Assembly (NCBI GenBank): GCA_964610885.1
Contig: CAZSWR010000005.1
Location: 1 to 62,604, forward strand
Reading direction: 5' to 3'
DNA length: 62,604 nucleotides
Source of the DNA: CAZSWR01 sp964610885
Lineage (GTDB): Bacteria; Bacteroidota; Ignavibacteria; Kapaibacteriales; UBA2268
Below are positions 45,531-54,330 of the stretch, in pieces; the first letter of the stretch is position 1, and every line of letters starts with the position of its first letter. The translations under genes and the position numbers were made by a program. Below the pieces are notes generated by a model. That model ran no database searches. It saw only the letters and a list, made by a program, of their open reading frames with translations, and was not told where the DNA came from.

Positions 45531-46469
45531 TTATCTTTCAATTTCGAACAGTGAACTGATCGAACGGTTGTCGTGAGTGCGGATGATTGCTTCGCCAAGC
45601 AATTCCGATACGCTAGCGACATGAATTTTGCTCGAATGTTCCCTGAGGGGAATTGTATCGGTAACGAACAGTTTCCCGATTGCTTCGCTCTTATCGATTC
45701 TTTCGACGATATCGCCGGAGAAGACCGGATGGACGCACACGCCCGTTATTTCGAGGGCGCCTTTGTCCTTGAGCGTTTCCGCGCATTTCAGGAACGTGTT
45801 GCCTGTGTCGATCATATCATCGACGATGATAAGGTTTTTGCCCTTGACGTCTCCGATAATATTCACAATTTCGGCTACGTTATGGGCGGGCCGGCGTTTG
45901 TCCACGAGGATCAGGTCTGCGCCCAACCTGCGGGCATACGACCGAGCCGTTTTCACGCCACCGACATCCGGCGCGGCAACTGTTAAGTTTGTCAATTGCA
46001 TTCGCATTAATTCCCTGATGAGAACCGGCGATGCGTACAAGTGATCCAGCGGGGTATCGAAGTACCCTTGGATTTGCGCCGAGTGCAAGTCGATCGTTAT
46101 GATGCGGTCTGCGCCTGCACGTGTAAGCAGATTTGCAACTAATTTGGCGGTAATCGAAACGCGGGGCTGATCTTTTCTGTCCTGCCGTGCATACCCGAAG
46201 TAAGGAATTACTGCGGTGATACGCCGAGCCGAAGCCCTCTTTGCGGCGTCAATCAACATAAGCAACTCAAACAAATTGTCCGAAGGTGCATGGGTCGATT
46301 GGACTATGAACAGGTCCACGCCTCGAATATTCTCTTCGTATTTAACCCATATCTCGCCATCGCTGAAATTTCTAATGCTTACCTGCGATAGTGATACGTT
46401 CAAATGCGAGGCAACCTTTTGCGCTAACGCAACGTTTGACCTACCCGAAGCTATTTTAAAACTCGACAT
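45531..46469 (-). CDS. prs: Ribose-phosphate pyrophosphokinase (PRPP synthetase)
   Basis: A 312-residue enzyme that makes PRPP from ribose-5-phosphate and ATP. FSDGEIWVKYEENIRG, YFGYARQDRK, DLHSAQIQGYFDTPLDHLYA and the PRPP loop NLIIVDDMIDTGNTF are all present. The start is the ATG at 46469; a longer open frame up to 46568 reads through the tRNA gene and is not real. Transcribed with tRNA-Gln upstream and rplY downstream. Confidence 0.97.
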   Translation of the reverse strand: MSSFKIASGRSNVALAQKVASHLNVSLSQVSIRNFSDGEIWVKYEENIRGVDLFIVQSTHAPSDNLFELLMLIDAAKRASARRITAVIPYFGYARQDRKDQPRVSITAKLVANLLTRAGADRIITIDLHSAQIQGYFDTPLDHLYASPVLIRELMRMQLTNLTVAAPDVGGVKTARSYARRLGADLILVDKRRPAHNVAEIVNIIGDVKGKNLIIVDDMIDTGNTFLKCAETLKDKGALEITGVCVHPVFSGDIVERIDKSEAIGKLFVTDTIPLREHSSKIHVASVSELLGEAIIRTHDNRSISSLFEIER

Positions 46470-46497
46470 TGATTCGTGCCTTACTGCCAAAAAATTG

Positions 46498-46572
46498 CTG
46501 GGATGGCAGGATTCGAACCTGCGAAATGCCGGCTCCAAAGGCCGGTGCCTTAAGCCACTTGGCGACATCCCA
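46498..46572 (-). tRNA. tRNA-Gln (anticodon TTG)
   Basis: On the minus strand the gene begins TGGGATGTCGCCAAGTGG. The acceptor stem pairs TGGGATG with CATCCCA, with discriminator G. The anticodon stem CCGGC/GCCGG holds the loop CTTTGGA, so the anticodon is TTG (reads CAA). The T arm is GCAGG-TTCGAAT-CCTGC. The U1-A72 pair and G73 are typical of tRNA-Gln. CCA is not encoded. It lies directly before prs. Confidence 0.97.
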
Positions 46573-46594
46573 GTTTGTCAAAAAAACTGAACTA

Positions 46595-46625
46595 CAAAAT
46601 TAACGCATATTTTTTATTTAAACAA
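46595..46625 (-). promoter_or_regulatory. Promoter of the tRNA-Gln/prs/rplY operon
   Basis: On the minus strand TTG (46625-46623), a 20-base spacer and TAATTTTG (46602-46595) match the Bacteroidota promoter form. Transcription would start about 15 bases before the tRNA 5' end. Confidence 0.75.
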
Positions 46626-46826
46626 ATTTTTCTTCGAAATATTTGATTTTTTCCACAAAAAAAATATGCTTCGCAATTCATCCACGCCGGAGGCCAAAGC
46701 CATTAATCCGCGCAAGGGCATGAATTATTTGCAATATAACGAATTTTCCATCAACGGAAGGCAATTACTTTTCGCGGCATACAATGATTCATATAGCAAA
46801 GCTAAAAAACGACGAAGCGCAGCCAC

Positions 46827-47495
46827 CTACACATCCAGCAGGTTGCCATTCTCGCGGAGCCATTTCCTGTGGGCTTTCCAATCGGGCATGTGTCGCTCCA
46901 CCTCCGCCCAGAAGGCTCGCGAATGGTTCGGGTGGCGAAGGTGGCAAAGCTCGTGAATGATTACGTAATCGGCCGTTTCGGGCGGAGCCATGATCAGCCG
47001 CCAGTTCAAGTTGATTGATTTCCGCCGAGCATTGCAAGAACCCCAACAGCGCCGCGCCGAACTGAGGCGTACTGTTGACGGCTGAAGGCCTGTGGCCGCG
47101 GCCAATTCCTTGGCGCGCAACTGCAAATACGCTCTCGCGTTACGGCTGAAAAGCCTGTGTATGTATTCCCTTTCGCTGCCGGCTATATCTTGGCTCACGA
47201 GTAGTTTCTCGCCATCAATTTTTAAGGCGTACTTTTCATCACCGACGTAATCGATCTCGAGATTGCGTCCGCGATACAAAAGGTAGCGCCCGCTGCGGGC
47301 TTCCTTTTCGGCCTGCCTCTTCCTGGCGGCTTCGGTCTTCGCGGCGATCCATTCGGAGTGCTTGGCAGCGAACTCCTTGATGCTCGATTCGCTCATCTCG
47401 AGAGGGGCGCGTACAGTTACAGTGCCCGTTTCGTCAACTGCAATCGAGATCGTCTTCCGACGAGACTTAACTATTTTATTTATGATAATCTGCAT
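46827..47495 (-). CDS. YgjP/SprT-like zinc metallopeptidase (DUF45)
   Basis: A 222-residue protein of the YgjP/WLM-like family. The zinc site is HELCHLRHPNHSRAFW (His181, Glu182, His185 and His191), and RRCWGSCNARRKSINLNWRLI is the usual upstream motif. The N-terminal half is basic and helical. Some YgjP relatives are described as UTP pyrophosphatases while others are peptidases; the sequence does not decide. Isolated on the minus strand. Confidence 0.9.
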   Translation of the reverse strand: MQIIINKIVKSRRKTISIAVDETGTVTVRAPLEMSESSIKEFAAKHSEWIAAKTEAARKRQAEKEARSGRYLLYRGRNLEIDYVGDEKYALKIDGEKLLVSQDIAGSEREYIHRLFSRNARAYLQLRAKELAAATGLQPSTVRLSSARRCWGSCNARRKSINLNWRLIMAPPETADYVIIHELCHLRHPNHSRAFWAEVERHMPDWKAHRKWLRENGNLLDV

Positions 47496-47676
47496 TTTTC
47501 TTCATCTGTCTGTCCCGCTCCGGCGGGAATCTCCTTTGGGTATTGAGAGTTACAAGGAACAAGTTGCAAGGTACAAGGTGCAAGTTTAAAGTAAAACCAA
47601 TTTCTGTTTGAGTTCAATTCCATTGCCATTCCCTCGAGCAGACGGGAATCCCATATTTATCAATTGATTACTTGAA

Positions 47677-49344
47677 TTAATACGGATTCACGACAGTTCG
47701 GCCGTTCGGGTACTTGATCGAATAAATGGTTTGGAAATCCACCTTGCTGCCCGCGCCGATTGTTGCCTTTTTCGTGATGATTCCGGTTTCTTTGTTCAAA
47801 CGACCCCAGCCGACGTCGATCGGATCGACAATGATATTTTCGTCTTTCGAGACTGGGATCATGTCCTCGACGGTGATCGATACGTCTTCCGATTTGGAAT
47901 TGCGAATCGTGTTGACGAAGCAGAATTTGCGCTCCACGTTCGACGAGAGGAACTTCTCCTCGGAGAAATCTTTGCGCAGTTCGCGAGTGATGACGACGCC
48001 AGGGTCGGTCCCGAGCGAGACTTGGAGCACGGAATCTGTGATTTGCGGGTCGATCCTCGATTTGCCGATAAACGTATTGTCGTAGAAAATATTCGCATTG
48101 CCGGGGAGTAAGTGGAAACGCGAGAAATTGCGCAAACGAGCCACGATGAAGGCCTCGAGGCTCAGCTTCGGGGCGCAGTAGTATTCGTATTCGGCTTCGA
48201 CATCGTAGTTCCCGATGATGACGACTTTTTCCTTGCCGTCCGACGGGATCGAGTAGTCCTCGGTGGCCGTGAATTCGACGAACAAATCGCTCGAAACGTT
48301 GCTCGAGAAGCCAGATGCAACAGAGAAATCCGCTTCGGCAGATAAATCTTCTGGCGCACTCTCTGTGCTCGCCGAATAATCACTCTGCTGGGCGGCTCCC
48401 ATCCTTGCTGTGTTGGACAACACATTTACACTAGCTTTGTCATTCGGTAAAGAGCCAACTCGATCCATTGAACGTTCTTTTTTGAAATACGTGAAAATCT
48501 GATGAGCCTTTTGCATTTGGCTAAACGAATTGACCGAACGGTTGGAGAGCACGAGTTCGACGCCGCTCCATTCCATGCCTGTCCTCTGGCGGACGAATGC
48601 CTTCGCATCGATTTTCACCGGCTCGTGCTTCTTGCCTGCCCGCAGGTCGTAGAACGGGTACCACGATGCGGCGCTTGTGTAGTAGCTAAGCGACAGAGTG
48701 GCCTTGGTGTTCTTCTCGGATTTGACAGAGATAACGAGCTGGTTCACGGGGCGGTTTTCGTTGTTGTAATCAGCGATTTGTTGGGAAATATTTGCCGCAG
48801 ATTTTTGCAGTTTGGTTTCGTATCTATTGATTTTGAGCAATTCTTTCCTGATTCCCGGGATGCGCTCCGAATAAAATGCGGCGAGTTCCTTAACGTTTTC
48901 GGCGACGCTCATGGTGGCCGTTTTCACGTTCGGGTTCTTGCTGGACATGATAAGTTCCAATTCTGCATTCAGCGCGTCGCGGTCTATGGCGCTTTCGTCC
49001 AAAAGTTCCTTCAGGCGGTCGAGCGAATCCTTCAGGCGGCGGATCTCGCGTGTGTCCTCGCGCTCTTCGATGAAATTCTTAATATTTCCGATTGAAAGGA
49101 TCATCACTCCATCGCCGGAAATGCCTGCCCGAAGGCTCATCGGATCCACTTGGTCGGCGATTCCCTCGATTACAATGTCGTGAGTGCCTTTTTTCAGATC
49201 GACAGTCCCCGAGTGGACCATCTCGGCGCCCTGCGGAAATACTTTGACTTTTTTTAATTCGGGTTTCACTGTTTGGGCCGAGAGGCCGGCCGAGGCAAGC
49301 AAAAGAGCCACCAAGGCCAAAACGAGCAATTGATTCTTTTTCAT
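47677..49344 (-). CDS. DUF4139 / MuiA-like secreted protein
   Basis: A 555-residue protein with the N-terminal DUF4140 (VKVFPQGAEMVHSGTVDLKKG) and C-terminal DUF4139 domain (SYYTSAASWYPFYDLRA to TIYSKYPNG-type end) of the mucoidy-inhibitor MuiA family. A signal peptide (about residues 1-23) directs it to the envelope. Between the domains is a long helical region (about 95-200), probably coiled coil. The start was set at the ATG at 49344 (MKKNQLLV) instead of the 49359 one. The cellular role is not established. Confidence 0.9.
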   Translation of the reverse strand: MKKNQLLVLALVALLLASAGLSAQTVKPELKKVKVFPQGAEMVHSGTVDLKKGTHDIVIEGIADQVDPMSLRAGISGDGVMILSIGNIKNFIEEREDTREIRRLKDSLDRLKELLDESAIDRDALNAELELIMSSKNPNVKTATMSVAENVKELAAFYSERIPGIRKELLKINRYETKLQKSAANISQQIADYNNENRPVNQLVISVKSEKNTKATLSLSYYTSAASWYPFYDLRAGKKHEPVKIDAKAFVRQRTGMEWSGVELVLSNRSVNSFSQMQKAHQIFTYFKKERSMDRVGSLPNDKASVNVLSNTARMGAAQQSDYSASTESAPEDLSAEADFSVASGFSSNVSSDLFVEFTATEDYSIPSDGKEKVVIIGNYDVEAEYEYYCAPKLSLEAFIVARLRNFSRFHLLPGNANIFYDNTFIGKSRIDPQITDSVLQVSLGTDPGVVITRELRKDFSEEKFLSSNVERKFCFVNTIRNSKSEDVSITVEDMIPVSKDENIIVDPIDVGWGRLNKETGIITKKATIGAGSKVDFQTIYSIKYPNGRTVVNPY

Positions 49345-49567
49345 GGAATTATCCTTCATTTGTTTTCAGATTTCCGTTCGGCACGGACGCCACTTATAAC
49401 ATAAACGGCACCGAAAAACGTAAGTTACGAAAATCGATTGAAATGACACACAGCAAAATGGTTGCTGTGGAGATATTATCTTCGCTTCTGCCATGAAACA
49501 GCTAATCCAGGCGCTGAAAGCGTGAAATATAAGCTTGCGTTGCATCGTTTACCAAACACGACACTGG

Positions 49568-49635
49568 AACCTTCCGAAGGTTAATGCCTCAGTGCTTTGT
49601 GTTTATGCATTTGCTGTTTAAACCTTCGGAAGGTT
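49568..49635. repeat. Palindrome pair AACCTTCCGAAGGTT
   Basis: AACCTTCCGAAGGTT (49568-49582) and AACCTTCGGAAGGTT (49621-49635) are perfect palindromes 38 bases apart. The same pair with similar spacing occurs at 52380-52447. Confidence 0.75.
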
Positions 49636-49734
49636 AAGGCCTACTTCGGGACAGAATCGAATCTAACGTCCGGCCATATACCGCGCGAGCGGTTATTCTG
49701 ATGCAGAAGATCCAGGAAAATTTCCGGCCATGAT

Positions 49735-49764
49735 TTGGCATAAACATTCTTTTTCGTAATTTTG
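49735..49764 (+). promoter_or_regulatory. Promoter of rfaE1
   Basis: TTG (49735-49737), a 19-base spacer and TAATTTTG (49757-49764) match TTG-N19-TAnnTTTG. The start of transcription would be about 27 bases before the ATG at 49795. Confidence 0.78.
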
Positions 49765-49794
49765 CTTATTGTATTTGAAAATATAGAAGTAAAC

Positions 49795-50781
49795 ATGCTT
49801 AAAATATCAGTTGAAAGAGCTGAATCGCTCATTAAGGATTGCGTCGGCAAACGCATTGCCGTCATCGGCGACGTCATGTTGGACCGTTACTATTGGGGTT
49901 CCGTTTCGCGAGTTTCGCCCGAGGCGCCCGTGCCGGTCATCGATTTGGAGAGGGAAACTTACCACCTGGGCGGCGCTGCAAACGTTGCGGCGAACCTGAG
50001 CACCTTGGGCGCATCGCCCATCCTCTGCGGCATCGTGGGCCGCGACCAGGCAGGCGACACCTTCCGCAAGGCTGCCGAATCGCTCGGCATCAGCCACGAA
50101 GGGCTTTTCACTGACACGAGCCGGCCTACGACAGTCAAAACACGCATAATCGGGAACAACCAACAGATCGCCCGACTCGACGCCGAAGTCCGCGACGCGA
50201 TTGCGCCCGACGGAGAGAAGTTCATACTTGACGTGCTTACGTCCGAATCAGGCCTCTCAGGGATCATTTTCGAGGACTACAACAAGGGTACGCTCACGCC
50301 CGGCATGATCAGCAAAGTGCTTGCTTTCGCCCACGAACGCAGGATCCCGGTCTTCGTCGATCCGAAGTTCGACAATTTCTTCAATTTCGAAGGCGCCACG
50401 GTTTTCAAACCGAATAAAAAGGAGGCCGCCCAAGCAATTGGCTTCTCGCTGAAGACCAAAGACGACATAGCCCGCAGCGGACAGCTGCTGCTCGAGAAGA
50501 CCAAAGCAGAAAATATACTGCTGACTCTCGGCGCCGACGGCATGATGCTCTTCGAACGCGACGGGCAAGTGCGCTCCGTGCCGACCCACGCGCGGAAAGT
50601 TTCGGACGTCTCCGGCGCCGGCGATACGGCCATTGCCACGCTTGCCGCGATGGTGGCCGCGGGCGGAACGGTCGCGGAAGCCGCCACAATCGCCAACTAC
50701 GCCGCCGGTGTGGTCTGCGAACAGCCGGGTATAGTTTCCATCAGTCCGAAAGAACTTATTGAATCGATCGAGCGCGGATAG
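49795..50781 (+). CDS. D-glycero-beta-D-manno-heptose-7-phosphate kinase, RfaE1/HldE kinase domain
   Basis: A 328-residue PfkB/ribokinase-family kinase. GDVMLDRYYWGSVSRVSPEAPVPV, the substrate loop HLGGAANVAANLSTLGA and the catalytic DVSGAGDTAIATLAA are all present. It phosphorylates heptose-7-phosphate at C1 in the ADP-heptose pathway for LPS core. It is kinase only; no adenylyltransferase (HldE C-half) is fused. The ATG at 49795 was chosen over a TTG at 49762. KdtA (54331) in the same window supports an LPS-making envelope. Confidence 0.93.
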   Translation: MLKISVERAESLIKDCVGKRIAVIGDVMLDRYYWGSVSRVSPEAPVPVIDLERETYHLGGAANVAANLSTLGASPILCGIVGRDQAGDTFRKAAESLGISHEGLFTDTSRPTTVKTRIIGNNQQIARLDAEVRDAIAPDGEKFILDVLTSESGLSGIIFEDYNKGTLTPGMISKVLAFAHERRIPVFVDPKFDNFFNFEGATVFKPNKKEAAQAIGFSLKTKDDIARSGQLLLEKTKAENILLTLGADGMMLFERDGQVRSVPTHARKVSDVSGAGDTAIATLAAMVAAGGTVAEAATIANYAAGVVCEQPGIVSISPKELIESIERG

Positions 50782-50798
50782 GCCGTTTGCTGGATCTG

Positions 50799-50871
50799 AC
50801 TCATCCGATGACTTACTAAATTCAGAAATATACGCCAGATGTGGCACGCCTCCGAGGTGTGCCACATCTGG
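50799..50871. repeat. Dispersed repeat beginning ACTCATCCGATGACTT, copy 1
   Basis: About 45 bases are identical to 52007-52051 (ACTCATCCGATGACTTACTA then AATATACGCCAGATG). It continues into the hairpin ATGTGGCAC / GTGCCACAT. A partner inverted motif occurs at 21588. Confidence 0.85.
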
Positions 50872-51040
50872 TTAATACGTAACCGTTAATTCCTTATCGT
50901 AGTGCGACTAACAGTCGTCCTACGAGTAATCAACTCATCATCACATAAACTAATCACAGCGCCGTGTTATTTTATTTCAACTTCTCTAAAACGAGCATAA
51001 TGGTGTTTGAAACAACCACCACATTAATCAAGATTGCAAC

Positions 51041-51802
51041 TTAATATTTGAGTACAAAATCAAATGGTATTTCAAGCCAGATCCCGATAGGTTTACCTTT
51101 GGACATGGCGGGTTTGAATTTTATCTTTAGTATTGCTTCCTCGGCCGCAATGGTAAACGCGGGGTGAGTGGAGCTTTCGGGATGCGACTTCTTAATAATG
51201 CCTTTTGAATTAATAAATACCCGCATGATAACTCGGCCCTCAGTTTTCGACATAAGCAATGATTTTGGATAAACTACTGCTTTCAATAATTTGCCGTAAT
51301 CGAATTCTGGATCTTGCTCCATTCCTATTGAATCATTTTCGTTCGGAATTATCTTGCTGTATGAAGAATCCTTGGTGGAATCACTCTTGGTTAATTTTGG
51401 GTGCAGTTTTTCATATCTTGCTCGCCTTTCCGCTTGGGTTGACTTTTTGTCCTTGGGGAACGGGAAGTACAGAGTGTCGGTGAGCGTGCTTTTAACTGCT
51501 TTGCCGTTTTCCATTGCAGGCTCGTGTATGGCATCCATAATGGCAAGTATTATTGGTCTCCGGTAGCAAAATAAATCTGATTCCGTAACTGCAACGTCAG
51601 TCGCTTTGCCATATTCGTCGACAAATACTTCGACGAATGCAATTGCATCAATTTCATTTTTGAGTGCAGCCTCTGGGTACTTGAAATCTGAGTAGATATC
51701 CGAGTAGTTCAGGCGGGCAGGAGTGTCTTTCGCTTGCGAAACAAAAAGCGAACCCAATAGCATAAAAGTGCAAAACGACAGAAAATATAAACGATTGGCC
51801 AT
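51041..51802 (-). CDS. Periplasmic protein with two TonB C-terminal-like domains
   Basis: A 253-residue protein. A signal peptide (about 1-24, SQAK after) replaces the usual membrane anchor of TonB. Two TonB-C-like modules follow: residues 40-116 (FKYPEAALKNEIDAIAFVEVFV) and 172-253 (VVYPKSLLMSKTEGRVIMRVF; KFKPAMSKGKPIGIWLEIPFDFVL). A charged linker with Lys/Ser/Asp lies between. TonB-C modules touch receptor plugs; without a membrane anchor or proline-rich stalk this protein may serve as a free binding or sensor factor. It is AT-richer than its neighbours. Confidence 0.83.
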   Translation of the reverse strand: MANRLYFLSFCTFMLLGSLFVSQAKDTPARLNYSDIYSDFKYPEAALKNEIDAIAFVEVFVDEYGKATDVAVTESDLFCYRRPIILAIMDAIHEPAMENGKAVKSTLTDTLYFPFPKDKKSTQAERRARYEKLHPKLTKSDSTKDSSYSKIIPNENDSIGMEQDPEFDYGKLLKAVVYPKSLLMSKTEGRVIMRVFINSKGIIKKSHPESSTHPAFTIAAEEAILKIKFKPAMSKGKPIGIWLEIPFDFVLKY

Positions 51803-52006
51803 TTTTCTTCTCCAGTTTTTTCAGTTGTAATCAATATAAATTACAGATTATTCTGAATATTTGCAAATTGTTTTGAATGTTAGCTGGCTGCAAAAAAATA
51901 ATACATCCAACATGATACCGCTTTAGCAGTTGTTGCATATAACTATCTGGCTGTCTTCTGGAAAAAGGGCGACACGTGCCGTGACCCTACATCGCTGAAG
52001 TATTTA

Positions 52007-52062
52007 ACTCATCCGATGACTTACTAAATTCAGAAATATACGCCAGATGTGCCACACCTCGG
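52007..52062. repeat. Dispersed repeat beginning ACTCATCCGATGACTT, copy 2
   Basis: Direct repeat of 50799-50843, 1.2 kb apart, flanking the double TonB-C gene in the same orientation. Confidence 0.85.
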
Positions 52063-52118
52063 AGTTTGTCTGAACTGTGGTTTGATTGGAATGATTAAAA
52101 ATGAATTCAAATTCTTCT

Positions 52119-52243
52119 GTAGGGGGGGGTCGGAACCCGCCCGAGGATGAGTTAATCGGCCGATGTGATGATGAGGTGATTTCTTGTCAGGCGTTTATTG
52201 TATGTAAAAGTAGACCTGCCACACCTTGGAGGTGTGGCAGGTC
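52119..52243. repeat. Hairpins GGCGGGTT-type and GACCTGCCACACC/GGTGTGGCAGGTC
   Basis: Variant copy of the GTAGGGG hairpin (52119-52144), then a 13-bp stem hairpin (52213-52243) related to those at 34749, 50835 and 62450. Confidence 0.7.
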
Positions 52244-52379
52244 TGGTTGTATTTCAGCCACGTACCTAATCTCATCGCCCGTCTCCCAAAATTCACGAAG
52301 TCCACGCCTCGCGAGACGTGGTTATTCACGTTCAACCCCTTCGGGGTTGGTGCCTCTCAAGGAATCTACTGTTTACTTG

Positions 52380-52447
52380 AACCTTCCGAAGGTTAATACC
52401 ACAGCGCTTCTTGTATATGCCTTAGCTGTTAAAACCTTCGGAAGGTT
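52380..52447. repeat. Palindrome pair AACCTTCCGAAGGTT, second copy
   Basis: AACCTTCCGAAGGTT at 52380-52394 and AACCTTCGGAAGGTT at 52433-52447, with the same order and spacing as at 49568-49635. Confidence 0.75.
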
Positions 52448-52725
52448 GTAGCGCTCCTTTGGTGCAGAATCAAACGCCAACGCCGTGGCATATTAATATG
52501 CGCGGAATCAATCAATATTTCGCTCCTTCGGAGCTGTGCTTCTACCTAACTTCTGAATTCTACGAAGATAACGCACCTACGGCGCTTCTCAGGCGCCCGG
52601 TTTAATCCTATTCATGCTTTTTATGGCTGACTTGTGAAAAAAGTGCGGGGCTTGCCATTTCCCAATATTTTCAAATACATTGAATGAATTCGAGAGTGTT
52701 GCGGACGAAATTTCTCGCTGTGGCA

Positions 52726-52754
52726 TTGTATTTTGTTTGATTGTTCGTATATTG
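52726..52754 (+). promoter_or_regulatory. Promoter of rsmD
   Basis: TTG (52726-52728), a 19-base spacer and TATATTG (52748-52754) match the lineage promoter with one variant base in the -7 box. Confidence 0.6.
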
Positions 52755-52770
52755 AAACAATTGACAAACG

Positions 52771-53355
52771 ATGAGGATTGGAATGCGTATTATTAGCGGA
52801 GATATGAAAGGACGGCGATTTGCCGACAAAGTGCCCGAGGGCGTCAGGCCCACAAGCGATGCAGTTCGCGAAACGATATTCAATATCCTTATTAATTATT
52901 GCGAGGTAGAGGGCAGCGCCGTCATCGACGTATTCGCCGGGACCGGAGCCTTCGGGCTGGAAGCGCTTAGCCGTGGCGCTGAGTACTGCCTTTTCGTGGA
53001 GAAAAGCCGGAAAGTGGCGCACCTGCTCGAGGAAACTGCTAAAACCTTCGCCCTGCCCGAAGAATGCTACGACGTGGTGAACGCCGACGCCGTCAAACAT
53101 CTGTCCCAGCTCTCGCCCGCGCTCGGCGGCAATCTGTTCGACGTCGCATACCTGGACCCGCCATACCGTGCCGGCGTGCTGAACCCGGCAATCGAAGTGC
53201 TTTCGACGCACGAAATCATTCGCGCGGGCGGAATAATGATCGTCGAATATGCTGTTGGGTTGGGAATTGTTGCGCCTTTGGGTTTTTCGCTTCTGAAAGA
53301 AAAGACTATGGGCCAGACCTCCATTGCATTCTTCGAGCGATTAGAATCGAAATAG
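52771..53355 (+). CDS. rsmD: 16S rRNA (guanine966-N2)-methyltransferase RsmD
   Basis: A 194-residue (or 190 from ATG 52783) methyltransferase. MRIISGDMKGRRF is the family N-terminus, VIDVFAGTGAFGLEALSRGA holds the SAM motif I, and AYLDPPYRAG the DPPY catalytic motif. It methylates G966 of 16S rRNA. The ATG at 52783 (MRIISG) matches family starts better; both are given. Confidence 0.95.
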   Translation: MRIGMRIISGDMKGRRFADKVPEGVRPTSDAVRETIFNILINYCEVEGSAVIDVFAGTGAFGLEALSRGAEYCLFVEKSRKVAHLLEETAKTFALPEECYDVVNADAVKHLSQLSPALGGNLFDVAYLDPPYRAGVLNPAIEVLSTHEIIRAGGIMIVEYAVGLGIVAPLGFSLLKEKTMGQTSIAFFERLESK

Positions 53356-53701
53356 ACTTCAGACTAAATTGACAGATAGCAGCCTGCAAGAAAAAGTATA
53401 GATAACCATCCCAAGAGTTAACCCATGGGTTCGGTATTGTTTCTTTCTCTTATAATATCAGTGCTTTACGTGATTTTTCTTTGGCCTGCTTTGACAAAGG
53501 GGGTTGGGGGATTTGTCTATATTTCAATGAGTTATATCATTCCCTATATGATAGAGAAATGATTAATCGCTTTGAAAAATTGGTAACTAACAGAAACAAG
53601 AGGAGATTCCCGCATTCGCGGAAATGACAGAATCATTGAAATTGTACTATTGCTCATCCAGCTGTTTTCGAGTCATCGGATGAATAAAACTGATACCAAT
53701 A
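53356..53701. repeat. Gene-free stretch with GTTGAAA-family repeat fragments
   Basis: CCAAGAGTTAACCCATGGG (about 53410-53428) and GACAAAGGGGGTTGGGGG (about 53492-53510) followed by ATATTTCAATGAG match parts of the elements at 13433 and 55747. Around 53603-53630 is a GATTCCCGC/GCGGAAATG hairpin. No gene. Confidence 0.55.
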
Positions 53702-54193
53702 TTAGAACACTCGCGTATCCACGAATTTGGGAGTGTTCCTTTCGGTTTTCCCAAGCGAGTGGCGGTATGCGCATTCCGGTAGGTGGCTTTTGTGCTCAAT
53801 TTCGGGATAATCGCCGTCGATATTGCTTTCGTCGATGATTTCGCAGGTCTTCCTGACCACGATTTTCGAGAAGGCAGTTTTCATCTTCTCGCGCAATTCG
53901 CCGAGGGCCAGCGACAGGCGGAAGTATTCCTGACGGTTCTTTTTCAGTTCGAATCCGATTCGGTGCCGATCCGCAACGGGGATTCCTTTCCCGGCGCTTT
54001 CGCGCTTTTCGTCCATGATGTTGCGGATACGTAACCTCGTCGCCCGAAGCTCGGCGATCAGCCTTTGCTCGGCGTGTGCCCATGCCCTGAATTCGGGATT
54101 CGCGAGCATAGCTTCCCGCATGAGAGTTTTATCTTCTCTCATCTGCATCCCTTCGCGGGAAATAAATTCCATATTTTTTTGCACCCCTGCCAT
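53702..54193 (-). CDS. Helical protein of unknown function
   Basis: A 163-residue protein. Residues 15-110 are strongly helical and charged (MREAMLANPEFRAWAHAEQRLIAELRATRLRI; then YFRLSLALGELREKMKTAF), suggesting a coiled coil. I recognise no family. It is divergent from kdtA with a 137-base spacer. The open frame is supported by codon usage similar to its neighbours. Confidence 0.55.
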   Translation of the reverse strand: MAGVQKNMEFISREGMQMREDKTLMREAMLANPEFRAWAHAEQRLIAELRATRLRIRNIMDEKRESAGKGIPVADRHRIGFELKKNRQEYFRLSLALGELREKMKTAFSKIVVRKTCEIIDESNIDGDYPEIEHKSHLPECAYRHSLGKTERNTPKFVDTRVF

Positions 54194-54330
54194 AAGTCAA
54201 ATAACGGCAATTTCTGGGATTAGTTAATACGTACTTATGCGGAATTACATTCCGTACTTTTACTGATTTTAACAATTTTCATCTATTTTTCGTAATTTGC
54301 ATTATGTTTGAGTGTGAAACAGGGGGGCTT

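Larger units (their letters stand above)
49345..49794. other. Gene-free stretch of 450 bases with palindromic motifs
   Basis: Divergent spacer between the MuiA-like gene and rfaE1. It holds the AACCTTCCGAAGGTT palindrome pair (49568-49635), a short ACCGCGCGAGCGGT hairpin near 49680, and the rfaE1 promoter at 49735-49764. Otherwise nothing is recognised. Confidence 0.5.
51803..52770. other. Gene-free stretch of 968 bases, dense in palindromic repeats
   Basis: It contains the direct repeat at 52007-52051, family E (52068-52116), GGCGGGTT-type hairpin (52119-52144), TGCCACACC/GGTGTGGCA hairpin (52213-52243), AACCCC-TTC-GGGGTT near 52334, the AACCTTCCGAAGGTT pair (52380-52447) and several more. 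The open frame at 52101-52451 runs through these repeats and is rejected. The rsmD promoter is at 52726-52754. Confidence 0.6.

Noticed and set aside
46470..46568. N-terminal extension of prs
   Set aside because: This part is the tRNA-Gln gene read in frame; prs starts at the ATG at 46469.
52101..52451. Open frame of 116 codons at 52.1 kb
   Set aside because: It covers three dispersed hairpin families, so its sequence is explained by repeats.
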